The notes beneath the pieces are model-generated. The model searched no databases, was not told the origin of the DNA, and worked only from the letters and a program-made list of their open reading frames with translations. A stretch of 64,000 nt of DNA from Micrasema longulum. Taxonomy: Eukaryota > Arthropoda > Insecta > Trichoptera > Brachycentridae. The stretch is from positions 1 to 64,000 of the forward strand of contig JAGVSM010000264.1 of assembly GCA_022494885.1 (NCBI GenBank), written 5' to 3'. The position numbers and the translations under genes are program-made. This document shows positions 22,027-33,960 of the stretch, in pieces (within the stretch, counting starts at the first letter, position 1; each line of letters starts with the position of its first letter).

Positions 22027-22710
22027 TAATGAATGTTGATAAATCGAAAGTGATGGTTTTTGAAAGAGATGAAAATATAACAAGCTAAATAGAATCAGGT
22101 AGAAGAATTATGTTTTCTAGGGATGAAAAGACTGAGAAAGATATTGAAACGAGTGTGAGTGTCGAGAACAGGGTGAACGGTGCAAAAAAATATACTTCGG
22201 CAAACAAATGTTTGTCGCAGGAAGCAAAACTAGCATTTGACAATGGTGTTCTAGTGCCAACTCTAATGTATGGGAGCGAAGTATGGAATTGGAAAAAAAA
22301 AATGAAAGTAGGTTAAATGCTGTCGAAATGCGATCCCTCAATGTGTGGTAAAACTATCTATCCCTGAACTATGTAAGGCTGAGACATGCATTATCGACAG
22401 AATCAAGAAATGGGTGCTGCGTTGGTTTGGACATGTAGAGCGGATGGACAGCGAAAGAACGGCTGAAAGGATCTACGATGCAAATGTTGATGGATGGAGA
22501 AAACGAGGAAGACCGAGAATTACATGGCACGATCAAGTCCATCTAATACTTGAAGATGGACATGTCAAGAGTACGAATAATTGGTGTGCGTGCATTAAAA
22601 GATGTATGAATTTAGAGAAAGCGAGGTCTGTATGCAAAGACAGAGTGATGTGGTGTTCTATCTTATCTGCCTACCCCTACGGAGAAACCGCATGATGGTT
22701 TTTTTTGTTT
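22027..22710 (+). pseudogene. RTE-like LINE family R-A, 3' fragment, copy 2
   Basis: Starts within the region after the catalytic box ('MNVDKSKVMVFERDENI') and runs through 'LSQEAKLAFDNGVLVPTLMY' and 'WFGHVERMDSERTAERIYD' to 'SILSAYPYGETA'. Compared with the copy at 53039 it has an internal deletion near 22080-22100, an A-run frameshift near 22292 and another deletion near 22340. Ends in a T-rich TTTG tail at about 22697-22712. Confidence 0.85.
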
Positions 22711-23364
22711 GTAATTAAGCCACAAGCGTAAATAACATTTGCTAAATGGCAACAATAACTGATTCTCTACAACATTAACAGAACAAACTGTAATAGCTTT
22801 AAACAGCAATAGCATGTAGGACATGTAGGTATAACACATGCTACCTTCGTGATGTAACAACAGAAAGCCATTGATTATAGATCACTGAAATGAATTTATT
22901 TTCTTTAGCATAGTCCACGTTAACGGGAGGAGCTACCGAAACCAGAATAGAACTTTTAACGATGGTGCTAAAATACGTTTTGCAAATAATTGACCGACGT
23001 CAAGGCCTTCTACTGCATCCTACTTTATTTTTTGCGAAACAAAATCTATCGCGTGTTAAGCAGTTGTTTTTAAAGTCCACCTTTTGTCTGTTTCACAGAA
23101 TTAAAATCAATAAACTCAGGATTCAGCATTTTTTAAATTTCTCTATATCTATCCTCGCCTTTGTTGTATACACCATGATTTGGTCTGACACACGTTTTGT
23201 GTATCCGAATTATGTTTCCAATAATCATGTGTTCATTGTACTATACGAAATTTCTTAAGCATTCAGATGTTTACTAACTGAGATGGATATGTCATCACTA
23301 CGGCAGCATCATCTGCATGGCATGTGATGTTAATGACCTTATCCCCCTTAGTAGATTGACTACT
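22711..23364. other. AT-rich stretch, no gene seen
   Basis: The 98-codon frame at 22962-23258 has no recognisable domain and background composition; not called. Confidence 0.45.
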
Positions 23365-23600
23365 TTTTTTCATTCTTAAAGGGGTTTTTTAAAAATATTT
23401 ATTCTGCTTGTGTAAGAAAAAGTCTTAGGCGGATATATTGTTGTGCTATGTTTAGTTATAAAACTGCTAAACTTGCTTTGTTTCTTTGTTGTTCTCAATA
23501 TGAGTTATTTTCTAAATGTTAATATTATTAATGTCCCGAATTGAGTTGTTGTACGTAATTCAACGTATTATACTTGTAAAATACTTTGAAAATTATGTAA
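23365..23600 (+). repeat. Dispersed repeat G (copy 1)
   Basis: About 230 bases alignable with 49885-50115, including 'tttattctgcttgtgtaaga' and 'cgtattatacttgtaaaata'. Probably a LINE 3' untranslated region; a shorter relative is near 61600-61740. Confidence 0.75.
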
Positions 23601-24020
23601 CCCCTGGTGCGAGAACGCCCAAAGGCAATATAGCGTTATTGCCGCGAGAGGGTGTATAGTCAGCTTGACAGTTCTCTGAAAGCCATGAATAGTTTCAATG
23701 TTAAAGTTCAATGCAACCAAGTGGATTGCTGTAGCTGACTGAATGTTTTTTTATGATGTACTCCATGTTACGCATTTAACAACACATTGAAAAATATTTT
23801 TATCTTTCTTCTTTGGACGCGTAATATTTTTTCTTCTTTGTTTACTTATATATTGCATTAATTCTGTACCGAATAAATTCTACAAGTTGTTAGCCTTAGG
23901 ACAGGCTCTTGTATAGTTGGCGGCAAATTGTGAATAGCAAATTGATATTTTAAAAAATCAGTCAATAAATTAATAAAACTACGTTCACGCTTTATCATTC
24001 ACGCTTATCAGTTCATGGTT
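23601..24020. other. Unassigned stretch
   Basis: A small GC-richer patch with a short hairpin-like 'ggcaatatagcgttattgcc' at 23622-23641. No class assigned. Confidence 0.4.
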
Positions 24021-24024
24021 TACC

Positions 24025-24450
24025 TCTTCGTTCTAATTCTCAAGGCACTCTTTTAATACCCATCCACAATTCCTCTTTCTTATCTAACTCATATAGTGTC
24101 CATACGGCTCACTGTGGAATCATCTCCCTTCCACCATCAAAGATGTTACTACATTATCTCTGTTTAAATCACGTCTGAAGAAACATCTCCTTTCTCTTCC
24201 TTAATCTCTCCTCCTTTCCTTTTTCCTATTTCCTCTTTTTTCCTTTTTCCCATTGAGTAATAGTTTCGATTTAAGGTAATTTATAAGCAAATACGTTTAT
24301 TTCTATTTTTATATATCTTTAGCCTTTTAATTTTTTTTTCTATTGAATATGTTCTGTAATTTGAATTACAAAAATTAAACTTTTATTTTATTGTTTGGTT
24401 GAAAAAAATTGCCATTTGGCAATAAGCCCGCCAATGTACAATAACATTAT
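24025..24450 (+). pseudogene. LINE family D, C-terminal tail and 3' untranslated region
   Basis: After a frameshift near 24100, the frame reads 'SLWNHLPSTIKDVTTLSLFK' followed by 'SRLKKHLLSLP' and a stop near 24200. This is the terminal segment of a jockey/CR1-like RT. The 3' untranslated region runs to 'ttgccatttggcaataagcc' (about 24410-24430), the same segment that marks family D elsewhere. Confidence 0.8.
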
Positions 24451-24701
24451 GTACAAAAAGTTAAATAAACTTTGTAGTGATTTTACACAAACCTAAAACG
24501 TAGTTACATAAAATATATTTTATGATTTACTCACGCTGGGTAGAAACTCGAAGAACTTAAAAAATATTTTTCTCAGGCCTGGATCTGTACTAGTTCTGAT
24601 AGAGCTGGCATATCTGCTGAAGCTAGTCCTGGTTTATCACTGAAATTAGGTCTCTTGGAATATTGTAGTGAAATAAAAATAATTAGCAAACAGCAATAAT
24701 C

Positions 24702-24960
24702 TTCGTCATCATCATCACACAGCTGCAGCTGTCCACTGCAGAACATATGCCTCCCTCATACTCCTCCATACGTCCCTGTCTTGTGCTTTCTATATCCAGT
24801 CACCAGCAGTTCTTTTTATATCATCTGAACATCATAGTGGGCGTCTCCCTCTACTTCTTTCGTCTTCTCGAGGTCTCCACTCGACTCCCCTTTTAGTCCA
24901 TATTTGGTCTTTTAATCTGGCAACATGTCCCAAAAATGACAATTCAAGTTTAGCCAAACT
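24702..24960 (-). pseudogene. RTE-like LINE family R-B, 3' fragment
   Basis: On the minus strand the frame reads 'GHVARLKDQIWTKRGVEWRP', then 'SDDIKRTAGDW', then 'KAQDRDVWRSMREAYVLQWT'. This is a very characteristic C-terminus of insect endonuclease/reverse-transcriptase LINEs. Two or more in-frame stops are present. The minus-strand 3' end is a (GAT)n tail at about 24702-24718. Strongly 5'-truncated. Confidence 0.88.
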
Positions 24961-26105
24961 TTAACATACTTTATTGTAGATTAGAAACTAATTTAGGCCG
25001 TCAAAAATCGGCAACTGTTTTTGAAAATAAAATATATTTCAGTTTCAGCATTGAAATAAAGCGTTTATAGGCCAAAATAGTATACGTGATTCACTGTAAT
25101 CCTAAAACGTATTTAAAATCAAATGAGTTCTAATAACTACATTTAACAGTGTGAAATTGCAAAGAAATATTCCTAGCAACTAAACTACGAGTAGATAGAA
25201 AAGTACTTGTTCTGAAGCAACTAATATATAATATGAATAATAATATTTCATAATAAAAATAAGGAAATTATAAAAAAAATGGAACAAGCAACTTAACGAT
25301 CTAGGCAGCTAAAAATCAAAATTCAGAAAACTAGGAGTTAGGAGAGTTACGAATTAAAAAAAATAGTGAAAAACAAACAAAATATAATGTAAAATAAATG
25401 TTGATTCTTTAAGACAGCACTAAATTTTCAGGACCTCTTCCAGCTATCTTCATCGATTCTTTGGAGCCACTTTTTCATTTATATTGAGAAATGTGTTGAA
25501 AATCACCAAGAATTTTTTTTTCAACGAGAAATATCAAAATATTTTTAACATATGGGCTCGAATCCCGTTATATTATTTAGCACATTGCAATAGCATTTAA
25601 CATGCTACGATGTTTCGATTAGCGCGCTAATAAAATTAAATACGCAAGGCAACAATTTCCACAACAGGGAAATGGGTAGGGAGAGGTTGCAAGGGATGTT
25701 TCCGCTTTGTGAGAAAACGGTAACATACATAGGGGTCGGTTTGACGGTCTGAGACTATTTACAATCTGACACTGACTTATTAAATATATACAACGTTCGT
25801 AGATTAATTTTTTATTATGCGAAAATGTATAAAAAGTGCCAAAACTGCTAATCTTGGTAGCTACAATGAAAATATTTGTTGACAGTTACTAAATTCAACT
25901 GTTGAAGGATTTTATCAATTTTCTCAACTGAAGCGTAAGCGTCACATGACTTGTCAATATTCTGATTGAAATAGAAAAACAATTGGTGTAAAGTGAAACA
26001 ACTAAAAGAATCTATTTTATCTTAAATAATTACAAAGACTCTCATCTAGAATACCGCAGAGTGTGTGCGGACCAACTACTGCTTAACAAAATTATGACAG
26101 GAATA
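24961..26105. other. AT-rich stretch, no gene seen
   Basis: No frame, domain or shared repeat recognised. Confidence 0.5.
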
Positions 26106-26179
26106 GTTGACTGTACAGAACTACTTAGTTTTAACAAAACATGTGCCAGCCAGGATTTGTAGACGGTACCACCTTTTTC

Positions 26180-26690
26180 TTGTACCAATAAGTAAAACAT
26201 CGTATGTTAAAAATGCTTTTTTTCGTAGGACTTTTTCAGTGTACAATACAAAATTTAAAGATATAGATTACACAAACATCACTCTGCCAGATTTAAAATT
26301 TCCACTAAAAATTAATTGTGTAACTTGGTAGACATTATAATAATAAATATGCACATCTTCCTTACCCTCCTTATCCTTTCTTCAAGCATTCTTGTCCTAA
26401 TCCCGCCCAATTTACTATAACTTACTGTTCTTAAAAATATATAAAAAATTCTTTGATTATTGAAAAATATTAACGAGTACATGAAAATAACATTTTTATA
26501 TGTATAAACTTCTATGTATTTATTTAATATGTAATATATTTTCTTTACTAACTTTGTATACTTTGTGGAAATTTGTTATTAGTTCTGAGTTTATACACTA
26601 TATCGGTTTGTTTACTATAAATATGGATGTAGAACTGTTCATTTCCCAAATAAAATAAAATATCTAAATTAACTAAGGTTTTCTATCAAT
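26180..26690 (+). pseudogene. Possible LINE C-terminal tail
   Basis: The frame ending at 26331 reads 'KNAFFRRTFSVYNTKF' and 'ITLPDLKFPLKIN' before its stop. This loosely follows the terminal pattern of jockey/CR1 proteins, and an AAATAAAATA-type tail follows at 26649-26662. The match is weak. Confidence 0.3.
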
Positions 26691-27510
26691 TACTTTTCAA
26701 AATATCAACAGATTGAATAATAAGGTCAGTGTTCAACTGTAGGCAGAATTGTAGAGGACACGCAGCATGTAACCAGCGTGATAGGTCACCAACAACATTT
26801 CTCCATCTGCACGTAATGGTTCATAAAACATTGGATCGCACCATAAAATGCACCGGGTTACCCGGTTTAATAAACTCTTCTACGTATCTACAACTAACTA
26901 CAGTGCACACTTGCCAGTACGGCGAATCCACGCGTTTGCAAATAAATACGCAAATGTTATACTCATAGACATATTTAATACTTTTGAATTTTAAAAGGCA
27001 GTGTATCAATTCATCACCTTGAAATTTAAATACCCAAATACTACCACGTTGATTTAAATCAGGTACCTTTTATTAACTTATATCTGTATTCTTTCTTATT
27101 TTTTTAAACTTATTTTATTTGGTTATCTGCCATTTCGTGTTGAAATTATTAGTAGGTACTTAGTTACTCATATTAATCATAATGACATCATTATTTCTTT
27201 CTCTACCTGTAATTATATATAAATTAAAAATATATATTATCATGTGATATTGTTAATATTCCATTAGAAATCTTTTCTTGTCTTGTTTTCTTTTTTACTT
27301 TTATTTTTATCAAATATGTATATTATCGACTAATTATGTAAATACCTTTTAATTACTTACTATATTTCTTAAATTTTTTAGGTATTTTCTACATTTAATT
27401 ATGTGAAAATGTCAATCTTTATTTTTTCGGCCCAAAAATTGATGGGATGCAAAAATGCTATTTTGTTCTCTTCACTGTAATATATGTATATATTTTATGA
27501 AAACCTATAT
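26691..27510. other. AT-rich stretch, no gene seen
   Basis: Overlapping short frames at 26729-26968 (plus) and 26821-27009 (minus) have no recognisable domain. Nothing else seen. Confidence 0.45.
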
Positions 27511-27512
27511 TT

Positions 27513-27690
27513 GAATCGGGTGATGGTCCAGTGGCGTGTGTTGCGGACTCACGGATCAGAGGTCCTAGATTCGAACCCCACTATACCACAAATTGATTCC
27601 TATTTTTTTATAGTGAGTTAATACAACTCGTTGAAAATGGCCCCAAAATTTGAAATATTTATGTAAGTAAATAATAAGAACACAAATATT
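27513..27690 (+). repeat. SINE S1
   Basis: 'gggtgatggtccagtggcgt', B box region 'gattcgaaccccactatacc', body 'gtgagttaatacaactcgtt' and 'gaaaatggccccaaa'. An A-rich tail follows near 27710. Confidence 0.8.
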
Positions 27691-27814
27691 TCGTTTTTGT
27701 TTAAAAATACATAAAAAAAAAAAATATATTTATTTTTATTTCCTACTTGTATTTGTATTTATTCTGAATATTTATTTATTTACATGTAAAAGTCTACAGA
27801 GCATTTAAATAAAT

Positions 27815-27915
27815 AAATAATATCTCAAACATTTGATACATGGAGACAAGATGATTAATCTTACGCTCTAGGTTTCAGTCCTGGGACTATGAAACCTTAA
27901 ACACTTTTTTTAAAC
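27815..27915 (-). repeat. SINE E, internal fragment, minus strand
   Basis: 'gatgattaatcttacgctct' and 'cagtcctgggactatgaaac' match the E body read backwards. Confidence 0.65.
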
Positions 27916-28171
27916 AAGAAGGATCTTTTTGTCTCCCGTGAAGTCGACTACCGGCTATGCCACCATCTTTTCAGGGATTTGCCTGGTGTCTTCTGCCTTC
28001 GGGTTCCCTTGAAGTGCAATACGTGAAACACTGTTTTTTAGCATTGTGTTGACATGTTAATTCCAGTATTGCCTTCGCTGTCTTTCCTACTTCACTATAG
28101 TTTTTCGTGCTACAAGTGCTTTGAACGAATAATGAAATACAATGTCATTAACATTTATCACTTTTTTACAT

Positions 28172-28208
28172 TCCTTACTAATTTTTTTTTTTTTTTTTTT
28201 TTTTTTTA
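28172..28208. repeat. Poly-T run
   Basis: About 25 consecutive T. It could be the tail of a minus-strand retroposon, but no body was recognised to its right. Confidence 0.8.
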
Positions 28209-28369
28209 TACGCCTCCACTCGTTTCCTTACTAATGTACAAACATATAAAAAAAAAAAACAATGCAGTGTACTAACATATATGATTAAAAATAACGCAAT
28301 TAATACGTTTGTTGTTATTTCGAATTCATAGAAGAGACTAAAGTAGTTTTTTTTTTAAACGTAATATTG

Positions 28370-28461
28370 CTCCTGACCAAAGCCGGAGCGCCGCGCCGTT
28401 CCGCTCAGATAAAAAGAGCCGGAGCGCCGCTCCGATGCGCTCCGGCCCGACTACACCACTG
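28370..28461 (-). mobile_element. Possible hAT-type terminal end, GC-rich
   Basis: The minus strand starts 'cagtggtgtagtc' (28461 to 28449), a hAT-like terminus, and continues into an unusually GC-rich stretch with repeated 'gccggagcgc' motifs. No matching left end was found, so it is a solo end or a chance match. Confidence 0.35.
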
Positions 28462-28534
28462 CTTACTAGACATGAACAATATTATGTTTTTTCCAAGAGT
28501 GAGGATAACATAAGACATTGACACACACATACGG

Positions 28535-28690
28535 TTGTGAACGGGTTGTAGTCCCCTGGGCACTGTCACAGACTATGCGTTATGAGGCCTTAGGTTCAAC
28601 TCTGCTCTAACACAACTTGTTTCCTATTTTCTAACACGGTTATTTAATGATACTAATATTGAAATATTTAGGTGAATCATAAGAGTGCAA
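28535..28690 (+). repeat. SINE S1, diverged
   Basis: 'acgggttgtagtcccctggg', 'aggttcaactctgctctaac' in the B-box position, and 'gaaatatttaggtgaatcat' match the S1 order. Confidence 0.65.
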
Positions 28691-29263
28691 ACAAGCGTAT
28701 TTGTTTAATTTGTTAAAAACATCAAACAAATTTTAAAAAAAGAAAAAAAAGACAAAAGTATTATGTTATCTTATATTAACATATGATACCCTTGAAACAT
28801 TATTTACTTACAATTATACTTACTATTTATATTGGTTTAACACACTCATTTAGTTGTACATAGGAAATGAGTACTACTGACATCAAACAAAAACCAATAA
28901 ACCAAAAATTAATCAGTTGATAAATATTTAAAATTTAATTTATTTATATTGCAACACACATAATGTGCCTATGTGTATATCATAATATCATGTAGAATTT
29001 AAAAACTTTATCTATATCTTTTTTTCAGATACTTTTTTTTGCTTTTTTTACAATATGCATGAGAGGAAAAACAAAGCATAAAAAAATAAAGAATAATTAC
29101 ATAGCAATGAAATACATTTTAACTGTAAGAAGAGTAAACAAAATATCCCACAAAGGCATGGCCTGTTCGTGGGTATACAAGAATAGTTTATGAAATGTAT
29201 ATATTTGATTACTTTTTAACTATGTAATATAATTTGTACAAATTGGCTACAAATAAATAAATA

Positions 29264-29490
29264 TTGAAAACAACGCCATGTACCAACCTATCAAAAACAA
29301 TGCCATGTACCAACATATCAAAAACAATGCTATGTACCAACATATTAAAAAAAATGCAATATTTCAACAAACGTATTAAAAACAATGGAATTTACTTACA
29401 TATTAAAAACAATGCAATGTACCAACGTACCAAACGTATTGAAAACAATGTAATTCAACATGTTAAAAACAGTGCATTTTAAAACAACGC
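29264..29490 (+). repeat. Minisatellite, about 27-bp unit
   Basis: Imperfect tandem copies of a unit like 'aaaaacaatgccatgtacca' plus about 7 bases. The first units are nearly identical and the later ones decay. The Lys/Asn/Thr-rich frame through it is produced by the repeat. Confidence 0.85.
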
Positions 29491-30595
29491 AATACTTATA
29501 TTAACATATTAATTTTAAAAAATCAACTGGTTTAAAAGCTCCGAGTAACATGCATCATTGAAGTTTACTGAGGTTATACCTGACAGCAATATTCATTGAA
29601 ACATGTGTATTCACTTGACAATATGACGTTACATGGGAAACAGAACCACATAAGGAACATTTACTAGGGCCGGATTTGTGTGACGTCACCGGAAATGGAC
29701 ATGTTACGTCACGCGAGGGAGACTGGATACAATGCGTATTATTGAAGCATAATAAATGATAGTAAAATACTTAGTGTACATTATTTTGTCCAGTCGGATA
29801 AAAAAAATCAGGTATCTGTGTGAAATAAAGCCAGACCTCTGAACTAATGTCTTTATTTTTATTTTATTTCTGAAAATAGCACATACATAAAAATATTTAT
29901 ATGTGCGATCTAATGATTACATAACAAAATTTATAAATTGTTTAACACATATGCCTTAGCGTTAAGCATAAATTTAGATTATTGAAAATTATAAATGTTT
30001 TCAATATTTTATTTTATTTTATTTCTTTGGAAAGCAAACAGACATTTATAAATATTATGTATTTTTTTTGGGTGATACCGTGTATGTTGGATTTGATCCG
30101 ACGTTTGATAACAGTGACCGTGAAAACCTTCGCACCTATTTAGACATTTATAAATTTATAAGATACAATTATATTATAAATATATATATCATAAAGTCCA
30201 ATTAGAAACTTTCACATAATATTGCTATTGTAAATGTTGTCACATAAAAATTATACATAGCATAAAATAACTAATCATACACAACTTATAAAATTACTAA
30301 AAATGTAAATGTAACACATTTTATTAAAAATAAATCTACTTTAGAATATTGGTCGCACAGTTATGCATTATGATAATATAATTATTTAAACTATAGTTGA
30401 CTTGACTTATGTGCCTACGTACAAAACTGCGCACAACCTGCATAATATAGGCGGTGAATTTAAGGCGCAACATCATAACTGGATTTTTTTTGTAAATTTC
30501 ATTTTTTAATGAAGTTAAAGATATGTTATTAATATTAATACAATAGAGAAATAAGGATATGTGTATTGATAGCCTGGTCAGAATAAACATGGCAT
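29491..30595. other. AT-rich stretch, no gene seen
   Basis: Includes a short GC-richer patch with 'gtgacgtcaccgg' near 29681-29693 (contains a CRE-like TGACGTCA), of unknown meaning. The 91-codon minus frame at 30336-30611 overlaps the LINE remnant that follows and is not called. Confidence 0.45.
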
Positions 30596-30600
30596 GTGGG

Positions 30601-30700
30601 AGACCCATCATGACATATGCTGTGGAAGCGCGGGCTGATATTGTTCGTAAAAGACTACTCAGAACTGCTTAAATGAACGTCTTAAGGTTGATTACTGGAG
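30601..30700 (+). pseudogene. RTE-like LINE, tiny C-terminal fragment
   Basis: The frame reads 'RPIMTYAVEARADIVRKRLL' then 'MNVLRLITG' after one stop. This is the conserved segment after the RT domain in insect RTE/craniofacial-like elements. Only about 100 bases survive. Confidence 0.7.
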
Positions 30701-30723
30701 AAATGCTCCAGTGATCAACCTAA
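30687..30723. repeat. Short hairpin
   Basis: 'aggttgattactggag' pairs with 'ctccagtgatcaacct' across a 5-base loop; one mismatch in 16. It lies at the end of the LINE fragment. Confidence 0.85.
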
Positions 30724-31850
30724 AGAAAAGATCGAATGCATAGTACAACAATTGAATCGATCTATGTTAAAGGGATACAAGTCCATAGACTCAAAGTTTG
30801 AGAAAATCGATAAAATCTGTCTCTTTAATTGTTTTTAAGGAACTTGCCATATTTTTCATTAATAATTTGGTATAAATTAGTAATTCTGAAGTACAAATTT
30901 AGTAAAAATATTATTTTGTTTGTAAGTTATTTTATTACAATTATTTAAAATCCACGGACTTGTTCTTTTTTAGCATCTAAATATTTTTATTTGTCAAAAA
31001 ATATAACAATCCGGTGGTTATAATAATAAGTTTACTTCTTACAGTTAGAATGATTTATAGTTCTCATTTATTTTCAACCTTCTCGTCAACATCGTGATCA
31101 AATTAATATCTTCATAAAAATATCGGTGGTCTTCGGAAATGTAATTCATAATTTTCTTTAAATTGGCTATTTTATGAGCTTTCAAGGGTACAAAGTCCTT
31201 GTAAGTGGAAAAAAGTTGGAACGTGACTCCGTTAGTTCACCGATGCCTTTAATAAACTCCCCAACTAAAATGTAGCCTTTGTTGACTGGCAAACGTATTG
31301 ATGGTAGTTACTAATACCAAATGATTTTTCTTGACTCTCAGTATGTTCTTCCCAAAAGATTCCTTCGATCTGCACGATTTTTTTGTACAATTCTGGCTAC
31401 CAATTCTTAAAGTCATGTTAAAAGGGAACTTGTCTACGGACTAATCTTTTTTTAACATAGAACTAAAATCGTTGTAACAATTTTCTACAAGTTATTTATT
31501 AGATTGGAGCCCTTTTGTTATATATAGAATGAGGAGTAAAAGATATGTATTTTTTAATTAATGAAGACCAGCCAAGAGATGGAGGAACATTTAACCTCAT
31601 CATCTCAGAAGACTAATGAGTTTTCTATAACACAGATCTTAGGAACTCTTAAAATATGTAGAAGAAGATGAATATTATTTCTCCCGCTTTCATTATATTT
31701 TTTACCGCCATATATAAAATTGAGTTATGTGACTGCGCTTTCTTTCTTAATGGGAGTCTGATCTTTACTTTTTTCTGGTATTTTAATTAGGTTCAAGTAG
31801 ACTCTGGTAACTTTTTTCCGAAATGTTGTGGTTTTTTTGGAATAAACAAT
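30724..31850. other. AT-rich stretch, no gene seen
   Basis: Nothing supported beyond short chance frames. Confidence 0.5.
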
Positions 31851-31854
31851 TTTA

Positions 31855-32140
31855 TGTTAACAGTTGTCAACTCGACGGCTACTCCCAGGAAAAAATCCCG
31901 AAAAAGGAAATCCAGTGGGCATAAATTCGCCTCACTGAGTATTTGGCGTGTTTTCCTACAACGCCTGAGGTCCCGGGTTCGTTTCCTGACAAGGTTGACG
32001 GGAAACATTGATTTCAAATATTTCATTTTCCTGGAATTGCACCTGAAGCGTTGGTACCTTAGAGCCGAAATGATCCAGATACTCTGGAATGCAGTGCCCT
32101 ATGCACCACTGGGTGCGAATATGGAAATGATCATGGACAA
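31855..32140 (+). repeat. SINE E2/E composite
   Basis: The head at 31855-31995 carries 'ctgaggtcccgggttcgttt' (B-box-like). It continues into the E body: 'atttcattttcctggaattg', 'gaatgcagtgccctatgcac', 'cactgggtgcgaatatgg'. The overlapping 103-codon frame is a shadow of the SINE. Confidence 0.7.
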
Positions 32141-32334
32141 CAACTGGTGTTTTATTTTATTTTAATTTGACCATTGCATGAGACTGCTGCGTGACATTGC
32201 ATAAATTGATTTATTATTAACCATAATATTATGCTGAACATAATGACATGACGCTACGTGTTACCAGGTGGTGATATTAAATTGATGATTATAGTTCATA
32301 GTTTGTTTTTTGTATTTTTAACTCGAGGTCTAAT

Positions 32335-32605
32335 AGTCTGACTGGTGGTCATAGTCAATAGTCAGTGCATTTGCCTACCATGTAAGAGGTCTTGTCTTCG
32401 ATTCCCGGCACGGTTGACATGAAATATTTATTTAAAAGGATGTATTTACTCTACAATATTTCATAGTCCCTTGAATTGGCACCTGAAGATCATCTTACCT
32501 TCATGTTACAAAAAAAGATTGAGGTACGCTGCGGTTGGTATACAAATGCAATGCCCTATGCACTTTTATATGCCTAAAGGGAATGATGCCGATAATTACG
32601 ATAAT
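32335..32605 (+). repeat. SINE E, nearly full length
   Basis: Head: 'gtcagtgcatttgcctacca' and B-box region 'cttcgattcccggcacggtt'. Body: 'gacatgaaatatttatttaa' and 'ttcatagtcccttgaattgg'. Tail: 'aatgcaatgccctatgcac'. The order matches the copy at 54835-55095. Confidence 0.8.
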
Positions 32606-32789
32606 TAAATAATACGTATGCGTCCACTTTCCATTTTGTCGTATTCAAACTCAACTCAAGGCTATATTGGTCTAATGGAGTCTGGAATACAAAATACTAG
32701 TACCTTTGTTAAAAATAAATCCATTTTCTCTTGCCTCCATTGAACAATTTTTTTTAATTTCCGTCTACCGTATAATTATGTAAAACATG

Positions 32790-33025
32790 TTAAAAAAGCG
32801 CAGAACTCCTAATGGTTATCTCAGACAGCGCCAGCACAGACTGTTTTACCTCCCGGCTTCCCGAACCAACCTGCCTCTGGTTATGCCAATTGGATGCGGA
32901 GTTAGGGAGCTAAGCATTATCACTTTCGGGATCGACATCTTTCACATCAGTAAAACTAGGCTTAAGAGGCAAATACTCTTGCTATTAATAACGTCGAACC
33001 ATTGCTCAAGGGTTCCTGGTTCGAT
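32790..33025 (+). pseudogene. LINE C-terminal fragment (CR1/jockey-like)
   Basis: The frame reads 'RQRQHRLFYLPASRTNLPLV' and then 'FGIDIFHISKTRLKRQILLL'. The spacing of 'RTN', a hydrophobic/proline box, 'xDxF' and a terminal basic helix is the same as in the LINE C-terminus at 7390-7550. GC content is above its flanks. No upstream RT motifs. Confidence 0.55.
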
Positions 33026-33271
33026 ATAGATAAACGTCCAAAGTAATATTGGATTCAAACTAGAATTATTGTCTTGATTTAAAAACATGAAATGAATAAT
33101 TAATTTAAACAACTGAATTAATTTTCAAACATCCTAAATTTGCTAGTTGTGGAAAGGGTAAAAAGTCAGCAATGCATATAGGGGCGATTAGATCTGTTAC
33201 TGGCATGAAAATGCAGGCCGTAGTCTGACTTTAGGGTTGAAATGTGGCTACCCACTACTCACTATCCTGAA

Positions 33272-33317
33272 GGGGGTTGGACAAAGTGAGGAAGGGGGCA
33301 GGACAAACTAGAGGGGG
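33272..33317 (+). other. G-run cluster
   Basis: Three runs of five or more G in 46 bases in otherwise AT-rich DNA, plus shorter GG runs. A three-run cluster is only a weak G-quadruplex candidate. Confidence 0.5.
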
Positions 33318-33589
33318 TATAACAGCCATTTCAGCGGAGCATGAATAGATACTAATTAGTCATGTGCTGATATTTAGGATTCACCGTATTTCAAACTAAT
33401 GTTTTATGGTAACAATCAGAAAACAAGGCTGGATTGGAATTGGGGTGTTTTTTCAATTTGTTTATTTTTAAAACTTCCGGCTATTTTGGAGGGATAAAAC
33501 TAAAATGTTTTAAAAATCTAAAATTCAGTTATTTACATATTAATTAAATCATAGTAAATAAAGAACTGTGTTACAATAAAAAAGCGTAT

Positions 33590-33960
33590 CTGAATCATCT
33601 GTTATATGAAGATAAGGTGATCAATCTAACGCTTCAGATTCCAATCCAAGGGACTTAAAAATATCCTAGAGCAAAAAACACTCTTTTAAATAAATATTTC
33701 ATGTCGGGAATCAAAGCCAAGACTTCTTGCATGTTAAACTAACGCGCTGTATTCTTAGAGCTGGGGGTCAGTACTTTTCAAACTCCTGACGTCACTGCAA
33801 CCTGTGAGGATCTATTGCGACGGGAAACGCGCTGTATATTAGACCTTGGAATCTGTCAGGAATCGAACTCGGGACCTCAGGTATGGTGGATGAACTTACC
33901 AATTACGAGGCGGACTTATCTTCATTCTATTCCCCTTTTTTATATTTTTTCCCAAAAGTA
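33590..33960 (-). repeat. SINE E/E2 sequences, minus strand, split by a 73-bp insert
   Basis: The left part has the E body in reverse ('aaataaatatttcatgtcgg'). The right part has the head in reverse ('caggaatcgaactcgggacc') followed by 'acgaggcggacttatcttca'. A short insert with a 12-bp duplication sits between them. Confidence 0.7.
33753..33825 (+). mobile_element. Repeat F insertion with 12-bp target duplication
   Basis: The 73-bp segment matches 1070-1150 and is flanked by identical 'aacgcgctgtat' at 33741-33752 and 33826-33837. The duplication shows that repeat F moves as a unit, probably by retroposition given the duplication length. Confidence 0.8.

Noticed and set aside
22962..23258. 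98-codon plus-strand frame with hydrophobic segments
   Set aside because: Background composition, no domain, no splice signals; a chance frame is more likely.
29264..29482. 72-codon Lys/Asn/Thr-rich frame
   Set aside because: Produced by the 27-bp minisatellite.
31793..32165. Two opposed open frames on opposite strands
   Set aside because: Both are read from SINE E2/E sequence.
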